This document shows, one piece after another, positions 1 to 9,337 of a DNA stretch of 64,000 nucleotides. The DNA comes from Lachancea dasiensis (Eukaryota > Ascomycota > Saccharomycetes > Saccharomycetales > Saccharomycetaceae). The stretch is from assembly GCA_900074725.1 (NCBI GenBank), contig LT598456.1, positions 999,488-1,063,487 on the forward strand, in the 5' to 3' direction. Under the pieces are notes generated by a model, which did not search any database, had not been told where the DNA came from, and saw nothing but the letters and a program-made list of their open reading frames with translations. Each line of letters opens with the position of its first letter. Position 1 is the stretch's first letter. Made by a program: the position numbers and the translations under genes.

Positions 1-745
1 GAAGAGGAACATGGCAAAATGAATGGAAGGCCCCTTGAGCATCAAAATGGTCTTCATCAGCGTAGAGCTTAAAAATACCCGATAAATGTAGATTCCCTCC
101 CAAGCTACTCAAAGAGTAAGCGATTACTGCAACTTATCCAAAGGAATCGTCGCAAGCCCGATTCCACCATATACATAGCCGTACTCGAAATCTGTGATAC
201 CTGTAATTGCGCATAGAGGTGATGATTCAAGCCTTGAAATTAGCAATGCAGGCTCCGGATACTGTCGATTAGTAGCTTTTGCTGGATACCGTCGTTTATT
301 AACAACCCGATACACATGTAATTGCACTCTCAATATTGGCAAGATATTGAACTTTCGTTGTAGGATCAAAATTCCGAAAGAAGTAGTTCCAAGTTGCCCG
401 CAGGTTGTCGCAAGTTAGTAAATCCGTCGGTAGCCGTTGGTAGCCGTTGGTAGCCGTTGGTAGAGTTATGGCTGTGAAAAGTACCTAATAATTAATTAAA
501 AGACGACTGAAAACCTAAATGGCTCATTGTTTAAACATCAGAGTTTCTCAAATCTCTCTTGTGCATGCGTAAACATAACTCCGCCAGAGCTAGTCCCTCC
601 GGGTCCCTCAGCGGGTGTAAACAGTTAGAATGGGTTGGTCATTCCCGGAGTTTCTATCATTTGGAACGTCTGTAGGTATCTCCCTCAAAGCACTTCTAGT
701 CTAGAAGATCATCACATCGATGCAAGACGTTAGTAACATAACTAC
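1..745. other. Intergenic, no gene recognised
   Basis: Left edge of the window up to the first regulator gene. Short open frames of 74 to 81 codons exist on both strands but overlap each other and resemble nothing I know. The only structured element is the short tandem repeat listed separately. This stretch probably holds the promoter of the downstream zinc-cluster gene. Confidence 0.5.
424..463. repeat. 10-bp tandem repeat, unit tagccgttgg
   Basis: Three perfect copies of tagccgttgg at 431-460, flanked by partial units (ccgtcgg before, tag after). It lies about 285 bp upstream of the ATG of the first zinc-cluster gene. It could be a replication-slippage repeat or a clustered CCGTTGG binding site; the sequence does not decide. 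Confidence 0.85.
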
Positions 746-3241
746 ATGCGAGGGAAAGTTCACAAGTTATTCAGGCCTAAGCTCGTATGTCTAGAATGCA
801 GAGCCAAAAAGCTCAAGTGCGATAAGTTGCGTCCGACGTGTACACGCTGCAGAAAGAACTCATTATACTGCGTTTACGGCGACTCTTCCCGTCCTGACGA
901 GGAATACAGTGCATCAGAGGAACTGAAATTAGGGTCTAACGCACAAGGAGCTGACGGACTAGACACTGATAGTGGTAAAAGGAGCATTAAAAATGGTATC
1001 GCGTCTCCTAGTCACGGGCGTCTTGCAGATCGCACTATAAACTTGTGTTCCCCGAAAAATATGCTAGTTGTTAGAGGGTCAACGACGTTTGTGGATTATC
1101 CATTCTCAGCCCATAGTATAACACAACACGATCCTTATGCCCGTGTCCTGTGTGGCTCGTTGCACGGGCTAACACTCATCGAGTTGAGCAACCATTTAAG
1201 GGGACACAGCAAGGCGGTGGATCCTCGGGTTGTGAGCCCACTCCCATACATTGAAAAGGCGATTGTGAAGCATATGGAATATGCTCGTTTAAAATCAACT
1301 CGGCTCACATTTCGGCCTTCAGGCCCGCGGTCCTTAGATGACGACAACTCTGTATCGGAACTCAACCGGCTTTTCAAGGAAATCGAAGATGCTTTGATGG
1401 ACCAAAGAGATTGCGATAGTCTGTTGAAAGCATTTTACCAAGAGATTTATCCATTTCACCCCTTCATGAATGTCTCATTGTTCGAGGAGATTTTGAAGGC
1501 TATTTTTGTTGTGGATGTTCACAATCGCCTTAAGATTACCATTACCGGAAATGACAGGCGCAAAAAAGTTGAGGGATTGTGCATCTTCTTGATGGCAGTC
1601 TCCATGGCACTTAAGCGTGAGCTGTTGAATTCTAGCCAGCTCCTCGTAACAAAAGTGGCCGCTTCCAAAACCGCCAGACTGCTGTCTGAATTTGCCGTCA
1701 AGCTCATTGACCTCTTGGATATTTTCAATTACACCAATGAAGGAGGACTTACATGCGCCTTGTACTATTACGTGTCGCAATATCTGGATCCTGAGGCGGC
1801 AGATGTCTCGCCATCGCACACCCAGCTCTTACACCTAAAGAATATCGCTGGAATGGCAACCACACTGGGACTACAACATGAGCCATCAAAATATGGACGA
1901 TATAGAGATTTGAAAATTGCTGCGACAAGACGAGCTCTATGGTTTGGCATTCAATCACTTATATTCCAAGTAGCTCTCGCGGAAGGGGCTTCTGACATGC
2001 TTAGCTCCGACCAGATGGAACATTTCTTGCGGGACATGACAGCCGCGGAAAATTTCCCAGAAATTACTGACTGCATGAGTGAGCAGTTGAAGGTCGAGCT
2101 GTTCGAAATTGCTACCAGCAAATACAAATTTCATTTGGAACTTAATAAAGTAATGTCTGCTTGTGCACCATTCACCGAGGACGTGCAACTAGGAAAGATT
2201 CTTAAAAATGTTGAAAAGTCCGAACATTTCATGAAATCGGCATTTCCAATACAAATACCCGAGGAATCGCCTCAGATCCAATTAAAATCAAGGTTATTGG
2301 CTTTTGAAAGAGGCGCCACCATAGATATAACTAACATTAAAAGGACTGAGATGTTTTTGGGAAATCTAGTGGGACGGCTGTGTTTTCTGAATCTTTACGA
2401 TATGCTATCACTTCAGTTTGAGAAGGAGTGCGCAGATGATTGGGAAACTAATGAGATATACTATCACCAGATGGCCATAAAAGCCTTTTTTACATATCTT
2501 GACTTAACTGACCTCATCTCCCGCTACTTGTCTGGGCAGCTCGGCGGAATATGTCAGCAATACGGTTATGCCGTTAACAAGCAGGTTTCTTTTGCCATTC
2601 TCAGGATATGGATATTCCAATGCCAGTACCTTTTGAGACTTTCGTTCAAGCACGAAATAGTGTTCACACAAGCACAGTGTGATAGAGACGGTGATGACCT
2701 GAACCCGGGCGTTAAAAACTCGGATTATGAGAGCGTCCTTTTGAATTTGAGGCGACATGTTCGAAATCAGATGGTGGCTTTAATTGACTTGGCAGAGAGC
2801 ACGATCAAGGACACATATATGTCATGTTTCAAGACGATACCGATGTTCAAATACCTTGCCTATGTTGTGGACAACAATAAGTTGGTTCTAGCTGCAAATG
2901 AGTTTTGGCAGCTAGTTTCTGAGGGAAATCCAATCCCACAAAGCATCCGTGAAGAAATAGCTCTAAAGTGGGGGCTTGAACCACTTAAATCCAAGTCAAT
3001 CCTGTATCACTTGACGGGCCCGCATGCCCTCAGATGTTTTGATTACAACCTCATCGTTCACCTGGAAAGCCGGAGCATGAAATCTTATTTTGAACGAGAT
3101 CCACAGCGAGCCAATGGCAACTCGCCACCATTCTCATCTACGGGAATGAATGAGACAGACACCTTAAATCAAATTTTGGAAAGCAGTTCAGAGGCCTTCT
3201 GGACGTTTTTGATAGATAATAGCAGTCGCTTTCCGTCGTGA
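746..3241 (+). CDS. Zn(2)-Cys(6) fungal transcription factor
   Basis: An 831-residue protein with an N-terminal zinc-cluster DNA-binding domain. The six cysteines are at residues 15, 18, 25, 32, 35 and 42, spaced CX2CX6CX6CX2CX6C, in a basic context (RAKKLKCDKLRP). The rest has the length and helical character of the fungal regulatory middle-homology region. There is no obvious coiled coil right after the cluster, so dimerisation is not visible. It acts in the nucleus on CGG-containing sites. The target is unknown; the next gene downstream is an ADH6/7-type dehydrogenase in the same orientation, whose upstream region has two CGGCCG palindromes. I cannot assign it to a named S. cerevisiae orthologue; it is not an evident match to Put3, which neighbours ATP7 in S. 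cerevisiae. The ATG at 746 begins just before the zinc cluster. Confidence 0.9.
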   Translation: MRGKVHKLFRPKLVCLECRAKKLKCDKLRPTCTRCRKNSLYCVYGDSSRPDEEYSASEELKLGSNAQGADGLDTDSGKRSIKNGIASPSHGRLADRTINLCSPKNMLVVRGSTTFVDYPFSAHSITQHDPYARVLCGSLHGLTLIELSNHLRGHSKAVDPRVVSPLPYIEKAIVKHMEYARLKSTRLTFRPSGPRSLDDDNSVSELNRLFKEIEDALMDQRDCDSLLKAFYQEIYPFHPFMNVSLFEEILKAIFVVDVHNRLKITITGNDRRKKVEGLCIFLMAVSMALKRELLNSSQLLVTKVAASKTARLLSEFAVKLIDLLDIFNYTNEGGLTCALYYYVSQYLDPEAADVSPSHTQLLHLKNIAGMATTLGLQHEPSKYGRYRDLKIAATRRALWFGIQSLIFQVALAEGASDMLSSDQMEHFLRDMTAAENFPEITDCMSEQLKVELFEIATSKYKFHLELNKVMSACAPFTEDVQLGKILKNVEKSEHFMKSAFPIQIPEESPQIQLKSRLLAFERGATIDITNIKRTEMFLGNLVGRLCFLNLYDMLSLQFEKECADDWETNEIYYHQMAIKAFFTYLDLTDLISRYLSGQLGGICQQYGYAVNKQVSFAILRIWIFQCQYLLRLSFKHEIVFTQAQCDRDGDDLNPGVKNSDYESVLLNLRRHVRNQMVALIDLAESTIKDTYMSCFKTIPMFKYLAYVVDNNKLVLAANEFWQLVSEGNPIPQSIREEIALKWGLEPLKSKSILYHLTGPHALRCFDYNLIVHLESRSMKSYFERDPQRANGNSPPFSSTGMNETDTLNQILESSSEAFWTFLIDNSSRFPS

Positions 3242-3588
3242 GGTGGCTTCACACAAAGTTTCCGCCAAGTTGTATTTTAAGTTGGGCTTGGAAGTACGAG
3301 CTTATTGGATACGTTAGCATTTCAAGAAAGCATTCGTACGTGTCCATATTGTTTACCATCTCGTTTCTTCGTGACAGCATCGCCAAATAACCTGCACTTG
3401 GTTTTTTACGAGTTTCAGTTTAGGCTACAGTACATTCGTTGGTTTTTCTGTAGCGTTCAGATTGGAATGCAATTAAACATTTAGGGAAGAACAAATCACA
3501 GCCTCTATCCCCGGGTCATACAGCTATATTTCTTCCTCCCGTCAGCGAAGAACTTTGGTCGAAGGGAATAGTTTTTCACTTTAAACAC

Positions 3589-3619
3589 CTCGGCCGAGAA
3601 GGTGGTCCGTCGGCCGACG
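3589..3619. promoter_or_regulatory. Twin TCGGCCGA palindromes
   Basis: CTCGGCCGAG at 3589-3598 and CGTCGGCCGACG at 3608-3619 are perfect palindromes with the same 8-bp core, cores starting 20 bp apart (about two helical turns). They lie about 245-275 bp upstream of the dehydrogenase ATG. CGG half-sites suggest a zinc-cluster dimer site; the binder is unknown. Confidence 0.5.
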
Positions 3620-3775
3620 GTAATATAAAGATTTGCATTATTGAGATCTGCTAATTTCAGAGAGCAAACCAGTTCGAAGTCACGCCTCATAACGTACTTG
3701 TAATTGGATTTTCCGCGGATCTACGCGGGACAATGAAGAGCAATACCGTCTCTCAATCCATTCATGAGAAATTTG

Positions 3776-3782
3776 TATATAA
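3776..3782 (+). promoter_or_regulatory. TATA box of the ADH6/7-type gene
   Basis: TATATAA, 81 bp upstream of the ATG at 3863, at a normal yeast spacing. Confidence 0.55.
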
Positions 3783-3862
3783 CGAAGTCAATGGACGGTA
3801 TGCCATCTGTCAGATTGAGTGCCTTTTCTCTACTTTCAAAACAAAGCACTTAAGTTGAAAGC

Positions 3863-4951
3863 ATGGAGACAGAATTAAAGTTTGACGCAATTGGAGTTTT
3901 GGACTTCGACCACTGGACCGACGCCAAAAAGTTTTCCTATTCTCCACCGCTGTTGGGAGCGGAGGACATTGAATTGAAGGTTGAAGCTTGTGGTGTGTGT
4001 GGATCAGATATCCATGCTGCTAATGGCGATTGGGGTCGCGCGTACACGCCTCTAGCTGTGGGCCATGAAATTATAGGTAAAGTCACCGCCCTCGGTGACA
4101 ATGTAGACAAAACAAAGTTTCATTTGGGTGATAGAGTTGGGGTAGGAGCTCAAATTAACTCGTGTGGCGATTGCGTGAGATGCTCAAGAGGTCGCCAACA
4201 AAATTGCAAGGACTCTACAGGTACATACCTGAGCGTTGACAAAAAAAATGGTTTTGAGACACAAGGTGGTTACGCCTCGCGCATAAGAGCCAATTCTGGT
4301 TTTGTCTTCAGAATTCCAGACGGACTAGATTCCAACATCGTAGCTCCTTTGATGTGTGGAGGCATTACAGGCTTCAAACCCTTGCTAACAGGCGGTGTGA
4401 AGGAGGGAAGCAAGGTTGGAGTGGTTGGAGTTGGAGGCATTGGGCACATGACGATTCTGTTTGCCAAGGCCCTGGGTGCTGAAGTGACAGCGATTTCGAG
4501 ATCTGACCGTAAGAAAGAGGACGCCGAGAAGTTGGGTGCTGACCACTTTGTGGCTACTGCAGACAAAGAATCCTTGAAAAGCCACGCCGAAACGCTTGAT
4601 CTGATTGTCATGACAGCTTCATCGTTCTCTGAAAGCGACATTGACCAAACCTTATCCTTGCTAGTGGCAGGTGGCCGTGCGATTTTTATCACAGCACCAC
4701 CTTCGAACGAAAAACTCACGCTCACCCCCTTCAACATGCTTCTCAATGAATACCACATTGGGGGATCAGCAATCGGCTCGCCTCAGGATATCGAATACAT
4801 GTTGAAGCTTGCAGCCGAGAAGCAAATTAAGCCTTGGGTACAGACGGTTGATATCAATGAGGAGAACGTGTCTGACGTGTGGAAAAAGATGGTAAAGGGC
4901 GATGTCAGATACCGTTACGTCTTAACAGGCTATGATAAATATTTCAAATAG
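3863..4951 (+). CDS. ADH6: NADP(H)-dependent alcohol/cinnamyl alcohol dehydrogenase, Adh6/Adh7 type
   Basis: A 362-residue zinc-dependent medium-chain dehydrogenase, almost the same length as S. cerevisiae Adh6/Adh7 (360-361). Family knowledge: it reduces aldehydes such as cinnamaldehydes, furfurals and fusel aldehydes with NADPH in the cytosol. Visible residues: catalytic zinc ligands C46 (GVCGSD), H68-E69 (GHE) and C165; structural zinc cysteines C101, C104, C107 and C115; nucleotide-binding GVGGIG at 189-194; and an ISRSDRKK stretch at 211-218, whose Ser/Arg/Lys residues match the NADPH-selecting loop of Adh6. The C-terminus KGDVRYRYVLTGYDK is also typical. S. cerevisiae has two paralogues, so the symbol denotes the family rather than a proven orthologue. 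The ATG at 3863 gives the expected N-terminus. Confidence 0.92.
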   Translation: METELKFDAIGVLDFDHWTDAKKFSYSPPLLGAEDIELKVEACGVCGSDIHAANGDWGRAYTPLAVGHEIIGKVTALGDNVDKTKFHLGDRVGVGAQINSCGDCVRCSRGRQQNCKDSTGTYLSVDKKNGFETQGGYASRIRANSGFVFRIPDGLDSNIVAPLMCGGITGFKPLLTGGVKEGSKVGVVGVGGIGHMTILFAKALGAEVTAISRSDRKKEDAEKLGADHFVATADKESLKSHAETLDLIVMTASSFSESDIDQTLSLLVAGGRAIFITAPPSNEKLTLTPFNMLLNEYHIGGSAIGSPQDIEYMLKLAAEKQIKPWVQTVDINEENVSDVWKKMVKGDVRYRYVLTGYDKYFK

Positions 4952-5923
4952 AATTATTATAATCTACATTGCACTTCTTTAATTGATAAGATCGACGCAA
5001 TTGTCCAGAATAAAGATGATTTGTATCAAAATTAACAAAATCTTCGACGTTTGAAACACAAGTATCAGCTACCTGATGCTGAAGGCATTGTGCGAAGGAT
5101 CAAGAAAAGTTTGTCTGCCCAGCCAAGGGTTTTAGCTCAGACTCATGGAAGGGAAAACGAGAAATTAGGATTCGAAGTCTGACATATGACTTCAATGAAG
5201 ATCTCAGTAGTGGTATTTAAGCTTGAAAAAAAACCCAAGATTCGCTTTAATTAATACAGCAACCTGCGGAAAGATATATTTGTTGTAACGACCGGGTGAT
5301 GGGGATTCAGTACTGTTTGAATGTCAACGAGTTGCATAATAGTGACTAGCAGCCGCGTGTCAGTATAGTACGAAGTGATACCAAACAGTAGTAAAACAAG
5401 TATGGACAAGGTCAATAGGCAATCAATGGTACCCAGAGAGCCAGCATCTACACCGGAGTGAGCAGTTATTTAAATGTCCAGCCACCCAGCAAACCATTAT
5501 TTGGATGCCATTGTTGGGTTATCCCGCCAAAACCGCGCCCAGATTATTCCCGCCAGAAGTATGTATAAAGACCGGCTATATGCCCCAGATATGGACCAAG
5601 TTTATAGCCCAAAAAATCACGAGGAGACAATCAGAAGTTTCTTTAAAAGCTTGTGCAAAGTAGTCAGAATTATATACATGATGTCTATCAACAAATTGAA
5701 CCAGCAATTCAACAATTCAACTACTGTCGACACTGAGTCCTTCCAGTACAAAGGACACCAGTCAGCCAGAATAAATAGGAGGTTTGATATTGAGGAGCTT
5801 TTGTTACCGGCGAACACGAACGAGATATATTGTTTCCTTCCAGCTGGAGTTGATATCTTACATTTGCACGTGACTACCCATGACTAGTTTATATATCACT
5901 GAAGTGCTGGATCTTAACAGTAC
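4952..5923. other. Intergenic before tRNA-Leu, one dubious ORF
   Basis: 972 bp between the dehydrogenase and tRNA-Leu. A 137-codon ATG frame (5474-5887, +) is open but matches no family I know and stops 37 bp before the tRNA, so I do not call it a gene. A block at 5357-5382 matches a repeated motif found in the 15-16.6 kb gap (listed separately). TGTTGTAACG at 5281 resembles the start of a yeast LTR, but no matching far end or target duplication is visible. Confidence 0.4.
5357..5382 (+). repeat. CAG-N5-TACAAAGTGAT motif, copy A
   Basis: GTGTCAG, five bases, then TACGAAGTGATA. Its closest relative is copy B at 15211-15236, with 22 of 25 core positions identical. This is the only copy outside the RAM2-MGA2 gap. 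Confidence 0.5.
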
Positions 5924-6040
5924 GGTTGTTTGGCCGAGCGGTCTAAGGCGCCTGATTCAAGAAGTTCTCTTCTTAACGCTGTCGTACAGCGGGATCCTCA
6001 GGTATCGTAAGATGCAAGAGTTCGAATCTCTTAGCAACCA
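5924..6040 (+). tRNA. tRNA-Leu (CAA) with intron
   Basis: The acceptor stem GGTTGTT (5924-5930) pairs with AGCAACC before discriminator A at 6040. The A box region TGGCCGAGCGG and the B box GTTCGAATCTC are clear, and the long variable arm fits leucine. The anticodon CAA is at 5958-5960. An intron of about 35 nt (5962-5996) follows base 37, as in the S. cerevisiae tRNA-Leu(CAA) genes. An oligo-T run at 6041-6048 is the Pol III terminator. Confidence 0.97.
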
Positions 6041-6608
6041 TTTTTTTTATAAGACAGCAGAAAGATTTTGTGATCCTTAGGTGATCCTTAGGTGTTCCTA
6101 AAGTAAGCTTTATGGTATATGAATGCTCTGCGTATATCAAAACATATGGGCTAAGCAGGAACTTCCACTGTCAGTGAGAGGGCCCTACTGACATAGCATG
6201 ATATACGAGTGTAATCTTGTCAAATTTTGGCTGGCGCTGTTGCTGTAATTTTAGTGGAAATAACCGTAGAGGATGTTCCATTAATTCGTGTCATTTGCTG
6301 GGCATCCAAACCTCAAGGCCTTCCTTTCGATGTCCAATCCTCTTACCGTGTTCCAACATCCGATATGATTGGTCGAGCCAGCTCGAATAAATGGCTGATC
6401 ATGATTAACGACATTTGAGATAGGGAAAAACTTTTCCACTATGTAAATACCTATAGTAGACAAACTTCGGTTATTCGATTGCCATCGCGAGACTTGAATT
6501 GTCAACTTGGGAATCGACTTCGGATTCTGGACTTTAGCTGTTTTTGATTGCTAATACCTTAAACTTGATCCCTGCGTTCTCTTTCGCATTATACTCTCCT
6601 CCACCGTC
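6041..6608. other. Intergenic, ATP7 promoter
   Basis: 568 bp between tRNA-Leu and ATP7. It contains a short direct repeat of gatccttaggt near 6070-6092 and a Hap-type CCAAT site. Small frames on both strands overlap each other and resemble nothing; I see no gene. Confidence 0.55.
6366..6373 (+). promoter_or_regulatory. Candidate Hap2/3/4/5 (CCAAT) site of ATP7
   Basis: TGATTGGT matches the Hap consensus TNATTGGT, 236 bp upstream of the ATP7 start. Hap control of respiratory genes is established in yeast; use of this particular site is inferred. Confidence 0.5.
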
Positions 6609-7133
6609 ATGTCCGTTGCCAAATCTGCTGCTACCAAGTTGGACTGGGCCTCTATCATTTCCACCCTCAAACTTACCGGTAAGACCGCCACCCAATTGAC
6701 TTCTTTCAAAAAGAGAAATGACGAGGCCCGCAGAAAGCTGTTAGAACTACAGTCTCAGCCAACCACTGTTGACTTCAGCCAGTACCGTTCGGTCTTGAAG
6801 AACAGCGAGGTTGTCGACAAGATCGAGTCCTTCTACAAGTCCTACAAGCCTGTGACTGTGGATGTCAAGAAGCAGATCTCCACCCTCGAGGCGTTCGAGT
6901 CGCAGGCCTTGGACAACGCTAAGGAAACCGAGAAGTTGGTTGCCCAAGAATTGAAGGATTTGAGTGACACCTTGAAGAACATCGAGTCCGCTAGACCTTT
7001 CGACCAGCTGACGGTTGAGGAATTGGCCAAGGCCAGACCCGACATCGACGCTAAGGTCGAAGAAATGGTCAAGAAGGGTAAATGGGAAGTTCCAGGCTAC
7101 AAGGAAAAGTTTGGCGACTTGACCGTGATGTAA
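6609..7133 (+). CDS. ATP7: Mitochondrial F1Fo ATP synthase subunit d
   Basis: A 174-residue protein, the same size as S. cerevisiae Atp7. It forms part of the peripheral stalk (stator) of mitochondrial ATP synthase on the matrix side. The start MSVAKSAATKLDW followed by a long, highly charged alpha-helical protein rich in K, E and D is diagnostic of the family. There is no cleavable presequence of the classic type, as for Atp7 in general. Its neighbour HCS1, in the same orientation, reproduces the YKL016C-YKL017C order. Codon use looks biased, as expected for an abundant protein. Confidence 0.97.
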   Translation: MSVAKSAATKLDWASIISTLKLTGKTATQLTSFKKRNDEARRKLLELQSQPTTVDFSQYRSVLKNSEVVDKIESFYKSYKPVTVDVKKQISTLEAFESQALDNAKETEKLVAQELKDLSDTLKNIESARPFDQLTVEELAKARPDIDAKVEEMVKKGKWEVPGYKEKFGDLTVM

Positions 7134-7316
7134 GAGCCTTTATTGTCATTATGTAGAAACGAACCATTATACATTCCATACTTTTAGAATAATAAAGCAG
7201 GATTTTATTCAACTCAGCGCCTAATGGTGCTATCTGAAATAAAGTTATTAGTTATATAATTATTACGTCGGTTCACCGTGCTATTTGGCAGTGTGCACAC
7301 CAGGTCCTTTGAAGAC

Positions 7317-9299
7317 ATGAGCAAACTTTTGGGTGAGGTCTTTCTCGAGAGCATCGCCCATGAGCAGACTCAAGACACGGAGCTTACGGCTCAGTTATTG
7401 AAGTCACTTTCGCTATCTCAATTGGTTTCCAAGGGCCTCGCTGTGAATCACCTAGCTATACAGAACGTCAGAACAGGGCTAGCGGGGAGGATGTATGTGG
7501 AATTGGGCCCTGATCTTGCGTACAGCGAAGAGGTGATTCGAGGAGAGGTCAAAAATGGGGATTTGGTACTGATTAAATCCCCTTCCGGCATCCAAAAAGA
7601 TGGCGCCAGTTGCGAGGGAGTAGTTACTAAAAGTACAGAGAAGCTCATCACAATTGCCGTTGATGAAACCAGAGAGAGTGATGCTATGAATCTTTACAAT
7701 GTGTCTAGAATTCACCTGTTGAAAATGACCAACACCATTACTTACAAGCGAATGCAATCTACGATGCGCAAACTATGTGAACTTGAAGGCACCCCGAGCA
7801 ACGATATTGTACGGTATCTGACAGAAAGTTCAGATTATACGCCACAATTCCAAAAGCTCAATACTGTGTTCTTCAATCATGAATTGAACGCATCGCAAAA
7901 AAAGGCCATCGATTTCTCCTTGCAAAACAAGTTGAGCATCATACATGGCCCACCTGGGACAGGTAAGACCCATACTTTGGTGGAGTTGATCAGACAGCTA
8001 CATAAGCAAGGGCAGAGGGTGCTTGTATGCGGCCCATCTAACATTTCAGTGGACACAATTTTGGAACGACTGGCCAAAGTTCTCCCTGGCCAGGAGCTCT
8101 TGAGAATCGGTCATCCCGCCCGTCTATTAGAAAGAAACCTCTCCCATTCCTTGGAAGTCTTGTCGAAAAGTGGCGATGCAGGCGCTATCGTCAAAGATAT
8201 TATTCAGGATATTGATCGAACTTTAGCCAAAATCAAGAAGTTTAAGTCGTACAAGGACAGGAGAGAGGGCTGGAAAGAGGTAAAAGAATTACGTAAAGAA
8301 CTCAAACTGCGTGAACGCAAGGTTGTCACCGACCTAATATTATCTGCCAAAGTAATTGTCTCAACCCTTCATGGTTCTAGCGCTCGCGAACTGGTCAATT
8401 GCTACTCGCAAACGGAACATCTTTTCGACACTTTGATAATTGATGAAGTATCACAGAGTTTAGAGCCACAATGCTGGATACCATTGATGTCCCATCAAAA
8501 ATCAAACATCAAGAAACTTGTACTGGCCGGAGACGACAAGCAATTGCCGCCAACGATCAAGACTGAAAACAATATCAAAATCAAAGAAACTTTAAGCCGA
8601 ACACTGTTTGACCGTTTGGTAAAAAATTACGGTGATAGCTTCAGAAACCTGCTGGATACCCAGTATCGAATGAATATTGATATTATGACATTTTCGTCAC
8701 AGAAAATGTATGGTGGCCAGCTAAAAGCAGCTGAATCAGTTGCTAACTCGACATTAGCAGATCTTCCGACTGCCGACAGTACCGATGAAACGGAAGTGCC
8801 CTTGATTTGGTACGACACGCAAGCCGGTGATTTCCCCGAGAAGGACGACAACAACGACAGCACAGCTTTGGTCTCCTCTAAACTCAATGAAAATGAGGCT
8901 TACTTGGTCTTATACCATATTTCCAATCTGGCATCCAGTAACGTTCCCCAGGAGGCAATAGGTGTCATTTCACCTTACAATGCCCAGGTTTCCTTTCTCA
9001 AGAAACTGATACATAATGTATATCCCTTGGTGGAAATATCAACAGTTGATGGGTTCCAGGGGCGCGAAAAAGAAGTCATTGTATTATCGCTGGTAAGAAG
9101 TAATGACAAGTTCGAGGTGGGGTTCCTTGCCGACGAAAGACGATTAAACGTAGCTATGACGAGGCCCAAAAAACAATTGTGTGTCGTGGGAAACATGGAA
9201 ACTTTGCGACGCAGCAAGGTCAAATATCTAGAGGATTGGGTAACGTGGTCGGAGGAAAATAGCGAGGTTAGATATCCAGAGCTAGGCGACATTCTCTAA
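7317..9299 (+). CDS. HCS1: DNA helicase A, superfamily 1 (Upf1-like)
   Basis: About 660 residues if started at the ATG at 7317 (MSKLLGEVFLES), which aligns with the start of S. cerevisiae Hcs1 (683 aa). The frame is open further upstream only through a GTG at 7278, which I reject as a start. Hcs1 is a 5'-3' DNA helicase linked to DNA polymerase alpha-primase. Visible motifs: Walker A GPPGTGKT at about 211-218, motif II IDEVSQ near 375, the GDDKQLPPT motif, QYRMN, and the C-terminal STVDGFQGRE and VAMTRP motifs V and VI. It lies between ATP7 and SWD2 as in S. cerevisiae and is convergent with SWD2, stop codons 38 bp apart. Confidence 0.96.
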   Translation: MSKLLGEVFLESIAHEQTQDTELTAQLLKSLSLSQLVSKGLAVNHLAIQNVRTGLAGRMYVELGPDLAYSEEVIRGEVKNGDLVLIKSPSGIQKDGASCEGVVTKSTEKLITIAVDETRESDAMNLYNVSRIHLLKMTNTITYKRMQSTMRKLCELEGTPSNDIVRYLTESSDYTPQFQKLNTVFFNHELNASQKKAIDFSLQNKLSIIHGPPGTGKTHTLVELIRQLHKQGQRVLVCGPSNISVDTILERLAKVLPGQELLRIGHPARLLERNLSHSLEVLSKSGDAGAIVKDIIQDIDRTLAKIKKFKSYKDRREGWKEVKELRKELKLRERKVVTDLILSAKVIVSTLHGSSARELVNCYSQTEHLFDTLIIDEVSQSLEPQCWIPLMSHQKSNIKKLVLAGDDKQLPPTIKTENNIKIKETLSRTLFDRLVKNYGDSFRNLLDTQYRMNIDIMTFSSQKMYGGQLKAAESVANSTLADLPTADSTDETEVPLIWYDTQAGDFPEKDDNNDSTALVSSKLNENEAYLVLYHISNLASSNVPQEAIGVISPYNAQVSFLKKLIHNVYPLVEISTVDGFQGREKEVIVLSLVRSNDKFEVGFLADERRLNVAMTRPKKQLCVVGNMETLRRSKVKYLEDWVTWSEENSEVRYPELGDIL

Positions 9300-9337
9300 A
9301 TCATGCAAGGGGAACGATATCAAGTCTGTATTTTGTC

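Larger units (their letters stand above)
3242..3862. other. Intergenic, ADH6/7-type gene promoter
   Basis: 621 bp between the regulator and the dehydrogenase. It holds the 3' end of the first gene, twin GC palindromes at 3589-3619 and a TATA box at 3776-3782. I see no gene in it. Confidence 0.6.

Noticed and set aside
5281-5693. Possible solo LTR (TGTTG start, ATCAACA end, TATAAA inside) near tRNA-Leu
   Set aside because: No target-site duplication flanks these ends, no second copy is visible in the window, and the distance to the tRNA does not fit a known insertion preference. Age and family cannot be given.
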